This document shows positions 47,586-55,038 of a DNA stretch of 64,000 nt, in pieces (the stretch's first letter is position 1; each line of letters starts with the position of its first letter). The notes under the pieces were generated by a model, which was not told the origin of the DNA, did no database searches, and worked only from the letters and a program-made list of their open reading frames with translations. The position numbers were made by a program, and so were the translations under genes. This DNA is from Clostridium sp. (GTDB taxonomy: Bacteria > Bacillota > Clostridia > Lachnospirales > Lachnospiraceae): contig JAMOZY010000006.1 in assembly GCA_023667695.1 (NCBI GenBank), positions 1-64,000 of the forward strand, read 5' to 3'.

Positions 47586-47742
47586 CGGGAAGTGCGCTGA
47601 TGCGCACGTAGGTCGTAAGGCATCCTCCCACTACGTGGGTCCCTCCTTGCGACAAGTTCGCTCCAGTCGGTACGCAGTGGTGCATAGGATGCGACAATAC
47701 CGCATCCAAGCACCAGCGTACCTTTAAGGTTTTCTTGTGAAC
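47551..47742. repeat. Cloverleaf-like inverted-repeat element, copy I
   Basis: An outer stem (GTTCAC..AAAAC 47551-47563 with GTTTT..GTGAAC 47729-47742) encloses three hairpins: A 47570-47597 (9 bp), B 47612-47653 (9-bp outer stem, 5-bp inner stem CCCAC/GTGGG, conserved TCCT/TCCCT internal loop) and C 47669-47722 (7+5+7 bp; GGTACGC/GCGTACC, GGTGC/GCACC, GGATGCG/CGCATCC). It cuts off the 3' end of a DUF3847 gene, which points to insertion. Copy II is at 49425. Confidence 0.75.
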
Positions 47743-47947
47743 GGTTCAACTCGCCCTCGTCAAAACTATAACAGTCGGGAAAATATTTCACGATAATGCC
47801 GCCCATGATGTACTTGTAATGGTTCTCGGCTTTGCGTTTCTTCTCGTTCTGTTTTTTCTTCTCGTTGGCAACGTGCTGTTTTGCCCGCTGTAATTCCTGC
47901 AACACCTTTTCTAAATTTTTGCTGACTTCATTTTTTGTTTCAATCAT
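47582..47947 (-). pseudogene. DUF3847-like conjugative-element protein, 3' truncated
   Basis: The first about 68 residues resemble the DUF3847 family found in Tn-type conjugative and mobilisable elements: a Lys/Glu-rich helix (LQELQRAKQHVANEKKKQNE) followed by IMGGIIVKYFPDCYSFDEGELNR. After that the frame enters the outer stem of the cloverleaf element (47742 and below) and reads repeat-derived residues to 47582. RBS AAAGGAAAGG before the ATG is intact. Marks the left end of the mobile-element debris. Confidence 0.65.
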
Positions 47948-48047
47948 TTTGATACCTTTCCTTTCTGTGATGCGTTGATAGTTGCTGAAAATAAAAAAGG
48001 TAGCTGATTATCTGTTAGGATAAACCGCTACCATTGGTAAGTAATAT

Positions 48048-48743
48048 TTAATTTTTATATTGTTCTGTATCTAGCAAATTGAAAGTTTTTACTTCAGTTG
48101 CAAAAATCTTGCTGCATAATTCATAATATTCATCATAAGATATTTCAGTTCCATTCAATGTATATTTTTTTTCGTCCTCTACATTATTTTCATCAAGAAG
48201 TTCTTCATTGAAACGCATTTCTGCAACTAAATTGTCTGCTCCTTCAAATTTTTCCATATGATACGCCTCATACCCTGTATGCATTCTGTTGCTGTACATA
48301 ACCCATGTAGAGCCATTATAAACAACATAAGAAAGTTCAAGACCAGTGCCCCCTCCCACGGCAAATTCATAAACTTTGCCGTCACGCGCATCAAGATACT
48401 TTCCGCCATAAGGACCACAAAGAATCAGTTCATTTTCGCCGTCATTGTCGATGTCTTCTCTTTCTCCAACAGAATAGGAATCCCATTCCTCAGAATCCAT
48501 ATTTAAATCAGTAATATAAAATGTTGATGTTGAATCTATGGAGCTAATTGCGCTTATTGAACCATTGATAAATAAATCGAACAATTCATCTGCTGTTATT
48601 TCTGAATTTATATTCTCATTCGCTTGCGTACTGGATTCTTCTACATCAATGGTTTCATCTTCTTTTGCTTGTCCACAAGCAACGATGTTTAGAGTTGTTA
48701 GAAGAACACATACCAATACAATTATCTTTTTATGTCTGTTCAT
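48048..48743 (-). CDS. Small lipoprotein with DxDxDG motif, island-borne
   Basis: A 231-residue lipoprotein: lipobox LNIVAC gives a lipidated Cys near residue 23, then a Glu/Asn/Ser-rich linker and a soluble domain. The EDIDNDGENELIL stretch resembles the calcium-type D-x-D-x-DG turn seen in VCBS/FG-GAP lipoproteins. The ATG chosen lies 7 nt after GGAGG; two earlier starts lie on or beside that RBS. The gene is clearly more AT-rich than the chromosome around it and lies between two mobile-element remnants, suggesting transfer. Function unknown. Confidence 0.7.
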   Translation of the reverse strand: MNRHKKIIVLVCVLLTTLNIVACGQAKEDETIDVEESSTQANENINSEITADELFDLFINGSISAISSIDSTSTFYITDLNMDSEEWDSYSVGEREDIDNDGENELILCGPYGGKYLDARDGKVYEFAVGGGTGLELSYVVYNGSTWVMYSNRMHTGYEAYHMEKFEGADNLVAEMRFNEELLDENNVEDEKKYTLNGTEISYDEYYELCSKIFATEVKTFNLLDTEQYKN

Positions 48744-48877
48744 ATCCATACCCTCCAATAAGTCATTACTAAAATTTTTGTTGAAATATATAGTCTTATT
48801 AGTTTATCACATCTACGCACACAGGTCCATTAAAATTTTCTTAATATCCCTTTTCCTTATTGCTTTCCTTATTCCGT

Positions 48878-49174
48878 TCAATCATCATCTGCCTTGCCCG
48901 TTCCCTCTGTTCTGTGCTGACTATCCTCGGCTTGCGATAACTGATGTATGATTTCGGAAAAGAATAGGTTGACTGCAAGCATGGCTTGAAGTCCTTCCCG
49001 TTCAAAGGTCGTACCCGATATTCCGTCATCGGTAAAGTGGCGTATGCCCGTAAAACCGTTCTTTTCCGCATAGTCCTCAAATATTGCCTTTTGGTTGGAT
49101 ATGCTGTTGCTCTCGCCCTGCAGTTCGTCATCATGGCTCAATCTCTCGTATAGTGCTGTTAAATCGTGACTCAT
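48878..49174 (-). pseudogene. Serine recombinase remnant
   Basis: The N-terminal about 65 residues are those of a large serine recombinase/resolvase of conjugative elements: LTALYERLSHDDELQGESNS holds the catalytic-region pattern, followed by FTDDGISGTTFEREGLQAM. Just after that the sequence changes into an unrelated tail. The family needs 400-550 residues, so this is a deletion remnant. A second minus-strand frame (48841-49134) continues as SYISYRKPRIVSTEQRERAR, probably the other partner of the deletion. RBS AAAGGAGGG remains. Confidence 0.7.
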
Positions 49175-49424
49175 AATCAATTCCCTCCTTTCCGCCGGTG
49201 CGCATAAATGCTATGCTGTGGCTGTTTTATATTCATTTTGATTAAGAAGTCTTTTACAGTTTATAACTCCTGGTGCAGACTAAACGCTGATAAATCACAA
49301 AACCATAAATTTGTAGAAAAGACAACCACCATCTGACTACCAAACTTGGGTATTTCATTAAACAAAAGTCAATGTTGGGTGAGACTGCACCTGCCTTGGC
49401 AGCGACTGGCGATGATGAACAGGA

Positions 49425-49667
49425 TTTCACGCAGACCTTAGAAGCACGTCGGTACTTAGGCTGTGTCCTTTACAGCCTTATGTACCGCTACGTGCTGGCA
49501 GGAGCGAAACTTGTCATAAGGCATCCTCCCATCTGCGATGGGTCCCTTCTTATGACAACAGTCACGGGCATTCGCCCTATGTGGCAAAAGTTGAATTTGT
49601 CTGCCTGTGAGCAAGCTCCCGGCAGCCAATTCAACTTTGCCACGCATGGCTCAAGGCTTACGTGAAA
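49425..49667. repeat. Cloverleaf-like inverted-repeat element, copy II
   Basis: The outer stem (TTCACG and CCTT at 49426-49439 with AAGG and CGTGAA at 49653-49666) encloses three large hairpins: A 49444-49495 (19 bp in three segments), B 49511-49558 (10-bp TTGTCATAAG/CTTATGACAA, inner CCCAT/ATGGG, the same TCCT/TCCCT internal loop as copy I), and C 49583-49642 (GGCAAA, AGTTGAAT and CTGCC blocks with their complements). The arms differ in sequence from copy I while the fold is kept. No open frame explains it. Confidence 0.75.
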
Positions 49668-49806
49668 ACTATAATTTTTAATTTTGAGAAGTATAAAAGT
49701 CAGAAACCTGTTAATACTATAAGTAATCCAATAAGTAGTAACTTATTAGATTAACAGCGTAAGCTCTTTTCAATGGAAAAGACCTACGATCCTCCCCTTT
49801 ATCCAT

Positions 49807-49838
49807 GAGGCTCCGGTTCCCCGCCGGAGTCTCTTTTC
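49807..49838 (+). terminator. Orphan Rho-independent terminator in the island
   Basis: 10-bp stem GAGGCTCCGG / CCGGAGTCTC followed by TTTTC. No intact plus-strand gene lies upstream, so it is probably left from a lost gene, or protects the downstream genes from read-through. Confidence 0.55.
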
Positions 49839-50036
49839 GTATTTGGAACAGGAAATACCCAAAGGCTTGTAAAGACCGGCTGTAATGCTTAACGGTTTCT
49901 GGCATAAATGGATAATTGTGCAAAGGGATTTGCGTGTGTATGACTTCTCAGACATTTTAATTGTGATTTCAACATGAGTATGCTATACTTTTTAATATTA
50001 GTATTCGTATGGAATGAAATGTATGGAGGATTCTAT

Positions 50037-50267
50037 ATGACAAAGGAACGAACAAAGATTAATTACAAGCCATTATGGAAACTGCTTATAGATAAGGATA
50101 TGACTAAGGTGGATCTTAGAAATGAAACTTCTATATCAAGAAGCACAATGGTTAAGATGACGAATAATGAATATGTAGCACTGGATGTTTTAGTTCGGAT
50201 ATGTACTGCATTAAATTGCGGAATCGATGATATTGTTGAGATTGAAAAAGATAGTGGAGGAAAATGA
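50037..50267 (+). CDS. XRE family helix-turn-helix regulator
   Basis: A 76-residue Cro/C1-type protein consisting of one HTH domain: MTKVDLRNETSISRSTMVKMTNNE is the recognition region, followed by the DVLVRICTALNCGIDDIVEI end seen in small regulators next to restriction-modification genes. GGAGG precedes the ATG at 50037. It ends 1 bp before the hsdM remnant, an arrangement usual for type I loci with their own regulator. It probably controls the downstream genes, including the ADP-ribosylation cassette. Confidence 0.88.
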   Translation: MTKERTKINYKPLWKLLIDKDMTKVDLRNETSISRSTMVKMTNNEYVALDVLVRICTALNCGIDDIVEIEKDSGGK

Positions 50268-50268
50268 A

Positions 50269-50841
50269 ATGGCAGAATCAGAAAACAGCAGGAATTTAAT
50301 TAGTGTGTTATGGAGTGGAGTTGATATACTTCGTTCTAAAATGGATGCAAATGAGTATAAGGATTATTTATTGGGGATTGTATTCTACAAATATTTATCA
50401 GATTCATTTCTAATTAAGGTGTATGATTTGATTTATGATGAAAAGCCGGAATCGTTAAAAGCTGCATTGGAAGCTTATAAGGAAGCATTGGAAGATGAAA
50501 GTGCGGAAGAATTAAAGGAACAGATTAAAGCAGAATGTCATTATGTAATTGAACCAGACTTAACATACATATGCTTTGCGGATGCGGCGAGAAATAACTC
50601 CTTTAATCGTGAGCAATTACAGAAGGCCTTCAACAATATTGAGCAGAGTGATCCATTATTTGCAGATTTGTTTACAGATATTGATTTGTACTCTAACCGT
50701 TTGGGTGCAGGGGATCAAAAACAAAGCGATACAATTGGTGACTATTTTAGGCAGTTAGATTCACTCATCACCCTTCACCAGCGTAAGCTGGAAAAACTGA
50801 AAAATATTAAAAAATTCATGCTGGAAAAGATGTTTGTTTAG
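50269..50841 (+). pseudogene. HsdM N-terminus fused in frame to HsdS C-terminus by deletion
   Basis: 190 residues. Residues 1 to about 152 are the helical N-terminal domain of a type I methyltransferase subunit (LISVLWSGVDILRSKMDANE ... KDYLLGIVFYKYLSD ... FTDIDLYSNRLG). From about residue 153 the sequence is the end of a specificity subunit (TIGDYFRQLDSLITLHQRKL ... LEKMFV). The whole SAM-binding and NPPF catalytic domain and most of HsdS are missing. The junction at about 50725-50740 keeps the frame, so a stable fusion product is possible but cannot methylate DNA. RBS GGAGG intact. Confidence 0.85.
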
Positions 50842-50853
50842 GGAGGTATGAGG

Positions 50854-51507
50854 ATGGAAAAAATTATTTTGTTTCATGGCACTCCTGATGAAGTAGTAGC
50901 ACCTGTTTATGGATTGGGTAATGATAAGCATGATTATGGGCGGGGGTTCTATTTGACAGAAAATATTGAACTTGCTAAAGAATGGGCAGTATGCAGACCG
51001 AATGACATTAACGGCTGGGTTCATAAGTATGAGTTAGATATTGATGGATTGAAGATTTTGGATTTTCAAGAAAAGAATGTTTTGTCTTGGCTGGCAGAAT
51101 TAATGAAGCATAGGGATGCAGCGGATTCTAAAAGGTATAGGATGCTGGCTGAGAAGTTTATTGAAAAATATGGCATTGATACAAGAGAATATGATGTGAT
51201 AAAGGGCTGGAGGGCAAATGCATCTTACTTTTATATTGCCAGGGAATTTGTCAAAGATAACATTGATATAGACATATTGGAGGAACTTCTACAATTAGGC
51301 AGTTTAGGAATTCAATATTGTATCAAATCCGAATTGGCATATTCAAGATTATGTGAGGTCAAGGATGGGCTGTTTTCTGTTCCGTATGATGAGTTTAATG
51401 AAAAATATAATCAAAGAGATGTTATGGCGAGGAAGAATATGAGGGATTTAGTTGATTCTGATGCAAACAAAGTAACCAATGTTTTTAGTACACTTTTTGA
51501 GAGGTGA
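50854..51507 (+). CDS. DUF3990 family protein, ADP-ribosyltransferase-like (candidate toxin)
   Basis: A 217-residue protein resembling DUF3990, a Pfam family placed in the ADP-ribosyl clan. The visible ART-like elements are an N-terminal HGT (residues 7-9), the YGRGFYLT segment (about 30-37) that in ARTs holds the NAD-binding strand, and a downstream EYDVIKGWRANASYFYI block. No signal peptide, so it acts in the cytoplasm. The ATG follows GGGAGG by 7 nt; the ATG at 50848 is too close. It starts 12 bp after the HsdM/HsdS remnant and is tightly linked to the next two genes, ending in a NADAR gene, which suggests a modification and reversal pair. Activity and target are unproven. Confidence 0.8.
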   Translation: MEKIILFHGTPDEVVAPVYGLGNDKHDYGRGFYLTENIELAKEWAVCRPNDINGWVHKYELDIDGLKILDFQEKNVLSWLAELMKHRDAADSKRYRMLAEKFIEKYGIDTREYDVIKGWRANASYFYIAREFVKDNIDIDILEELLQLGSLGIQYCIKSELAYSRLCEVKDGLFSVPYDEFNEKYNQRDVMARKNMRDLVDSDANKVTNVFSTLFER

Positions 51508-51512
51508 CGATT

Positions 51513-51929
51513 ATGCAGGCATATTCAAGGGTTTATTTGGACGATGTAGTGGAAAATCAAGGGAAGCTATTTGACTTTGTAGCGCAAACATTTCCGGATA
51601 AAGATACAGAGGATTTTATTAAAGCATATATGTTGAGCAAGACACGGAAAAGCATTGATGAAGAAAAAGCGTATGTCAATACAATGAATGCTGAGGAACT
51701 ATGGGAATATTTTTCGGAAACTGAAAAATATTCGTTAAAATCGGGTAAGTCTCTGGAAGGATTTATGCCAGACTGGATAGGTGAGTTTTATGCCTATTAC
51801 CAGTGGTACTATAATATGCCAAGTTCAAAAGTAATCGAAAAGATTCCGATAGATTTTTTGATGAAAGCGTACTATGGACTTCATGATTTGGAACTCGATT
51901 TGGCTGTAAAGAAAGTAGGTAAGGTTTGA
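51513..51929 (+). CDS. Unrecognised partner protein of the DUF3990-NADAR cassette
   Basis: A 138-residue, mostly helical, acidic protein with no signal or membrane segment. Features seen: an N-terminal YSRVYLDDVVENQGKLFDFV, a middle ELWEYFSE, an aromatic-rich WIGEFYAYYQWYYNMPSSKV, and a C-terminal LMKAYYGLHDLELDL. I cannot name a family with certainty; similar small proteins beside DUF3990 genes are a vague recollection. Its RBS (GAGAGGTG) overlaps the DUF3990 stop and its own stop overlaps the NADAR start (TGATG), so the three are made together. An antitoxin, adaptor or immunity role is inference. Confidence 0.75.
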   Translation: MQAYSRVYLDDVVENQGKLFDFVAQTFPDKDTEDFIKAYMLSKTRKSIDEEKAYVNTMNAEELWEYFSETEKYSLKSGKSLEGFMPDWIGEFYAYYQWYYNMPSSKVIEKIPIDFLMKAYYGLHDLELDLAVKKVGKV

Positions 51930-52402
51930 TGCAGGTTATTTGTTTTCATAATCCAGATGAAGAAAATGGATATTTGAGTAATTGGTATCCATCCCGATTT
52001 ATGGCAGGTGAAGTTGAATTTTCTTCAATGGAACAGTTTATGATGTATCAAAAGGCGCTTTATTTTCATGACAGAGTTATAGCTATGCAAATACTTGATA
52101 CAGAGGATGTCTCTCACATCAAGCAATTAGGACGGCTTGTGTCAGGATATGATGATAATTACTGGAATGGAATAAGGCAGATTGTGGTATATGAAGGACT
52201 TTGGGAAAAGTTTTCTCAAAATGCTGACTTGAAAAAACAGCTTATATCTACGGAAAATGCTATTTTAGCAGAATGCGCTGTTAAAGATTGTATCTGGGGT
52301 ATTGGATTATCTATGAATAATCCAGACCGATTTGATAGGGAAAAGTGGAAGGGACAGAATTTGCTCGGATATGCACTGATGATGGTTCGAGAAAGGCTAT
52401 AA
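51929..52402 (+). CDS. NADAR family protein (YbiA-like ADP-ribose hydrolase)
   Basis: A 157-residue NADAR-domain protein. Family landmarks in order: GYLSNWYPSRF (about 14-24), FSSMEQFMMYQKALYF (about 31-46), IKQLGRLV, WEKFSQN, and CIWGIGLS ... WKGQNLLGYALMMVRERL at the end. NADAR proteins cleave N-glycosidic bonds; some are known from the literature to remove ADP-ribose from guanine placed by DarT1-type toxins. Lying two genes behind an ART-like gene with TGATG coupling, it may reverse that enzyme's modification. Housekeeping YbiA function is the alternative. Confidence 0.88.
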   Translation: MQVICFHNPDEENGYLSNWYPSRFMAGEVEFSSMEQFMMYQKALYFHDRVIAMQILDTEDVSHIKQLGRLVSGYDDNYWNGIRQIVVYEGLWEKFSQNADLKKQLISTENAILAECAVKDCIWGIGLSMNNPDRFDREKWKGQNLLGYALMMVRERL

Positions 52403-52858
52403 ATGGCATTTGCTTGGGAACAGCGTAAGTTAAGTGAACTAGTTGATTATACGGCGTCTTCGCTGACCGCAAAGGACGCTCTTGATGAGGGCGATTTTGC
52501 TTTATATGATGCAAATTCAAAAATTGGATATGTTAATACAGCATCAATGCGAGATGCTTATATTACCATAATCAAAGATGGTGCAGGTGTTGGGAGAGTT
52601 AGAATGATGCCTGAAAACACAGCGTTTATAGGAACAATGGGAGCATTGAAGGCAAAGAATTCCAATTTAGAATTTGTATATGCCTTACTCACCAAGTTTG
52701 ATTTGAGAAAAAAAGTCTTAGGATCAACTATCCCCCATATCTATTTCAAAGATTACGGGAAGAATTGTATTGTGTGCCTAACTTGGAGGAACAGCGGACC
52801 ATCGGCGGCTTTTTCTGTCACCTCGATCGCCTCATCACCCTTCACCAGGTCTTTAGAA
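52403..52858 (+). pseudogene. hsdS fragment (one target recognition domain), frameshifted and truncated
   Basis: The ATG directly abuts the NADAR stop. Residues 1 to about 118 form one target recognition domain of a type I specificity subunit (WEQRKLSELVDYTASSLTAK ... IPHIYFKDYG). At the GGG run 52757-52759 one G appears to be missing: in the +1 frame the family continuation LEEQRTIGGFFCHLDRLITLHQ follows, but the gene then leaves the family and stops. So a half-S subunit with a homopolymer frameshift. The 18-bp stretch CTCATCACCCTTCACCAG is shared with the remnant at 50764, consistent with recombination between S genes. Confidence 0.82.
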
Positions 52859-53043
52859 TAAGATAGAAGCGCTTACGCTGATTAAAAGAATCCCAGGAAA
52901 AGTATTTATGTAGAAACTGTGGAGTATAGTTTCCAAGCAAGATACGCTTTACAGAAAATGAAAAGAAAGTTATAATTGATTCATCTGCCTACGGCAGAAA
53001 AATGCAAGGCAAAGAAACGCTACATAGGAAAAGGGTAAGGAAA

Positions 53044-53502
53044 ATGAAACGAAATCCTGTTTTCGTATATTTATTTGAATGTACTAACATTATTTCATGC
53101 ATTGTGTTTCCCAGCATGATTTTTTTTAATGTGAATGGATGGTTTTTTCCGAGGGAGCAGCTATATTCCGATACGGAGCTATTTGCCTGTATGAAGAGTA
53201 CCGCCATAGCGGCGTTGGTTTTTTCCGTGGTTGTGGGCATTCCCTTACTGCTGCTGCTGGTGGATTGCTTTGTAATCATGCGTGGGGTCAGGGGCTTTAA
53301 GGTGTCTGTGTTCTCCATACTGACAGCGCCGGCTTCCTATCCGGTCATACGGACGGAGGTGCTGAATGAGGAGAAAGAAATCCGGCGGTTTCATGTGGTG
53401 GCAGGAATGATTATTTTTGCCAGTAATTGTCTGGTCATTACTGCATTTGTATATTATATAATACGAATTATGATACTTTCTGCAACGTTTCTTTCCGGAT
53501 AG
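53044..53502 (+). CDS. Membrane protein, no family recognised
   Basis: A 152-residue protein with three or four hydrophobic segments (about 8-30, 55-80, 125-147) and a charged loop VLNEEKEIRRF. The ATG at 53044 lies 5 nt after TAAGG. It begins the return to chromosomal codon use and GC after the island. No homology can be named; it may be a small chromosomal membrane protein next to the island boundary. Confidence 0.6.
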   Translation: MKRNPVFVYLFECTNIISCIVFPSMIFFNVNGWFFPREQLYSDTELFACMKSTAIAALVFSVVVGIPLLLLLVDCFVIMRGVRGFKVSVFSILTAPASYPVIRTEVLNEEKEIRRFHVVAGMIIFASNCLVITAFVYYIIRIMILSATFLSG

Positions 53503-53623
53503 CGGACGGCTTCTGGGTAAAGTGAAGCGTCTGACCGCTTATGAATGCTAGGGCGGAAGGGCAGCGGGAAGGTACATTTGAAGAATGGGAATGAATGAAA
53601 TACATAGATGAGGATGAAGGAAT

Positions 53624-54475
53624 ATGAAGACGGGCTTGGTACTGGAAGGCGGTGCCCTGCGGGGATTGTTTACAGCGGGAGCATTGGATTTTTTGTTGGA
53701 TGAAAAGATAGTGTTTGATTATATCGCCGGAGTGTCGGCAGGAGCGGGAAATCTGATGAATTATATCTCCGGCCAGCGAGGCAGGACCAAGAAAATCATC
53801 AGTCCCGGCAAAAAAGATGCCTACTATGGACTGGGACAGCTTCTGCGAACCGGAAGCTATCTGAATTTGCAGAAAATGGTATTTGAATTTTCCTATCAGC
53901 AGTTTCCCTATGATTTTGAGGCGCATCGGAATACCCGGGTAGAGCATGAAATCGTGGTGGTAAACTGTAACACCGCAGAAGCGGAGTATATTGATGGTGC
54001 AGGAGAGGATGAACATACCCTGACGGCAGTAAAGGCATCCTGCTCCGTGCCGTTGCTTTCTGTTCCGGTGGAAATGGATGGAAATGCATATATGGATGGC
54101 AGTCTGGTGGATTCCATCCCCTATCAGCATGCCTTTGACCGGGGCTGTGACAAGGTAGTTATCATCATGACAAAGACCGGAGAAGAGATTCCGACGGATT
54201 ATAATAAGTATAAGCTTCTGATTCGGGCCGCTTATGGCAGACAGTATCCGAAGTTTGCAGATGCCCTGCTTCACCGGGCAGATGTATACCAGACCCAGAA
54301 GGAAGAGATGGAGCGCCTGGCAGAGGAAGGAAAGATATTTATCTTGCGTCCCCATATGCCGTGTATCAGTAAATTCGAAACCAGAGAGGATAAGCGGGAA
54401 GCATTTTATGAGCATGGCTTCCAGCGGATGCAGGAAGAATATGAGCGTCTCCGTGAATTCATGGAACTAAAGTGA
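53624..54475 (+). CDS. Patatin-like phospholipase family protein
   Basis: A 283-residue patatin-fold hydrolase, a serine/aspartate dyad enzyme acting on lipid acyl esters. The oxyanion loop EGGALRGLFTAG is near residue 9-20, the nucleophile is Ser38 in GVSAGA, and the catalytic Asp158 is in MDGSLVDSIP. No signal peptide, so cytoplasmic or membrane-associated, like the YjjU/RssA group in Firmicutes. Followed 10 bp later by a small gene; the true substrate is unknown. Confidence 0.92.
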   Translation: MKTGLVLEGGALRGLFTAGALDFLLDEKIVFDYIAGVSAGAGNLMNYISGQRGRTKKIISPGKKDAYYGLGQLLRTGSYLNLQKMVFEFSYQQFPYDFEAHRNTRVEHEIVVVNCNTAEAEYIDGAGEDEHTLTAVKASCSVPLLSVPVEMDGNAYMDGSLVDSIPYQHAFDRGCDKVVIIMTKTGEEIPTDYNKYKLLIRAAYGRQYPKFADALLHRADVYQTQKEEMERLAEEGKIFILRPHMPCISKFETREDKREAFYEHGFQRMQEEYERLREFMELK

Positions 54476-54485
54476 GGAAGCAGCC

Positions 54486-54785
54486 ATGTTGGAACGTAGT
54501 GAATATATGCCCTTGGAATATATAAAAAAGCAGAAATGGACCGGGAGCTTTCAGGGAATGCGGTTCCTGCTCCACAGGATTACGGAATCGGTTCAGGAAG
54601 AAGAGGCGGTCTGGCTGGAGGCTGTAATCTGGAAGGAACCCTATGCATATGAGCATACACCAGAGGAGGAAAAGCAGCGGAACCGGTTTGAATTCAGTGA
54701 GGCAGGACGGGAACAGGCCATACAGTGGCTGGAAAGCAGTTATGAAGAACAGCGGGATAAATGGCGGCAGGCGATGAAGTGGTAA
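54486..54785 (+). CDS. Small conserved-looking protein, unknown function
   Basis: A 99-residue, Glu/Trp/Arg-rich soluble protein (EYMPLEYIKKQKWTGSFQGM at the start, AIQWLESSYEEQRDKW near the end). RBS GAGGAAG before the ATG and a 10-bp gap after the patatin gene support co-transcription. Codon use fits the neighbours. No family recognised. Confidence 0.65.
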   Translation: MLERSEYMPLEYIKKQKWTGSFQGMRFLLHRITESVQEEEAVWLEAVIWKEPYAYEHTPEEEKQRNRFEFSEAGREQAIQWLESSYEEQRDKWRQAMKW

Positions 54786-55038
54786 CGGAGAATATGGACA
54801 AATATCTGGTCTGGTGGTTTATGAATGGATACGGATGGACGGTTAGGCTCTGGCAGAGAAGAGCAGGAAAACAGTTGAAATCCGGTTGGAGGTTTGCTAT
54901 ACTAGGTAAGTCAATTATCAATGGTTTCCTTCGACACCGACGGGAATCGGACGGTCCGATTGGTGAAGTAAACATTGAAAAGCAGGATTACCAGAATCGA
55001 ATACTTTGATATACAAGAAGAAAGTTGAGGAAGAAAAC

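Larger units (their letters stand above)
49175..50036. other. Gene-poor island spacer
   Basis: About 860 bp without a credible gene. It contains cloverleaf element II, an imperfect 13-bp inverted repeat at 49724-49753 (TAATCCAATAAGT with AGTA loop), and a terminator-like hairpin at 49807-49838. A minus-strand frame at 49717-49923 has no RBS of note and was not accepted. Codon-free, relict character fits decayed mobile DNA. Confidence 0.5.

Noticed and set aside
49425..49667. Integron attC site or group II intron
   Set aside because: Imperfect palindromes suggested attC, but the attC-type R box core and an integrase are missing; intron domain V and an intron-encoded protein are also absent.
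49717..49923. Minus-strand 68-residue frame in the island spacer
   Set aside because: Contains an inverted repeat and a terminator-like hairpin and no convincing start; kept as non-coding.
50037..52858. Functional type I restriction-modification system
   Set aside because: No HsdR in the window, HsdM lacks its catalytic domain, and both HsdS pieces are partial or frameshifted.
54761..55009. 82-residue plus-strand frame between the 99-residue gene and the SEC-C gene
   Set aside because: Overlaps the previous gene, lacks a ribosome binding site at any start, and has Trp/Arg-rich composition typical of an off-frame reading.
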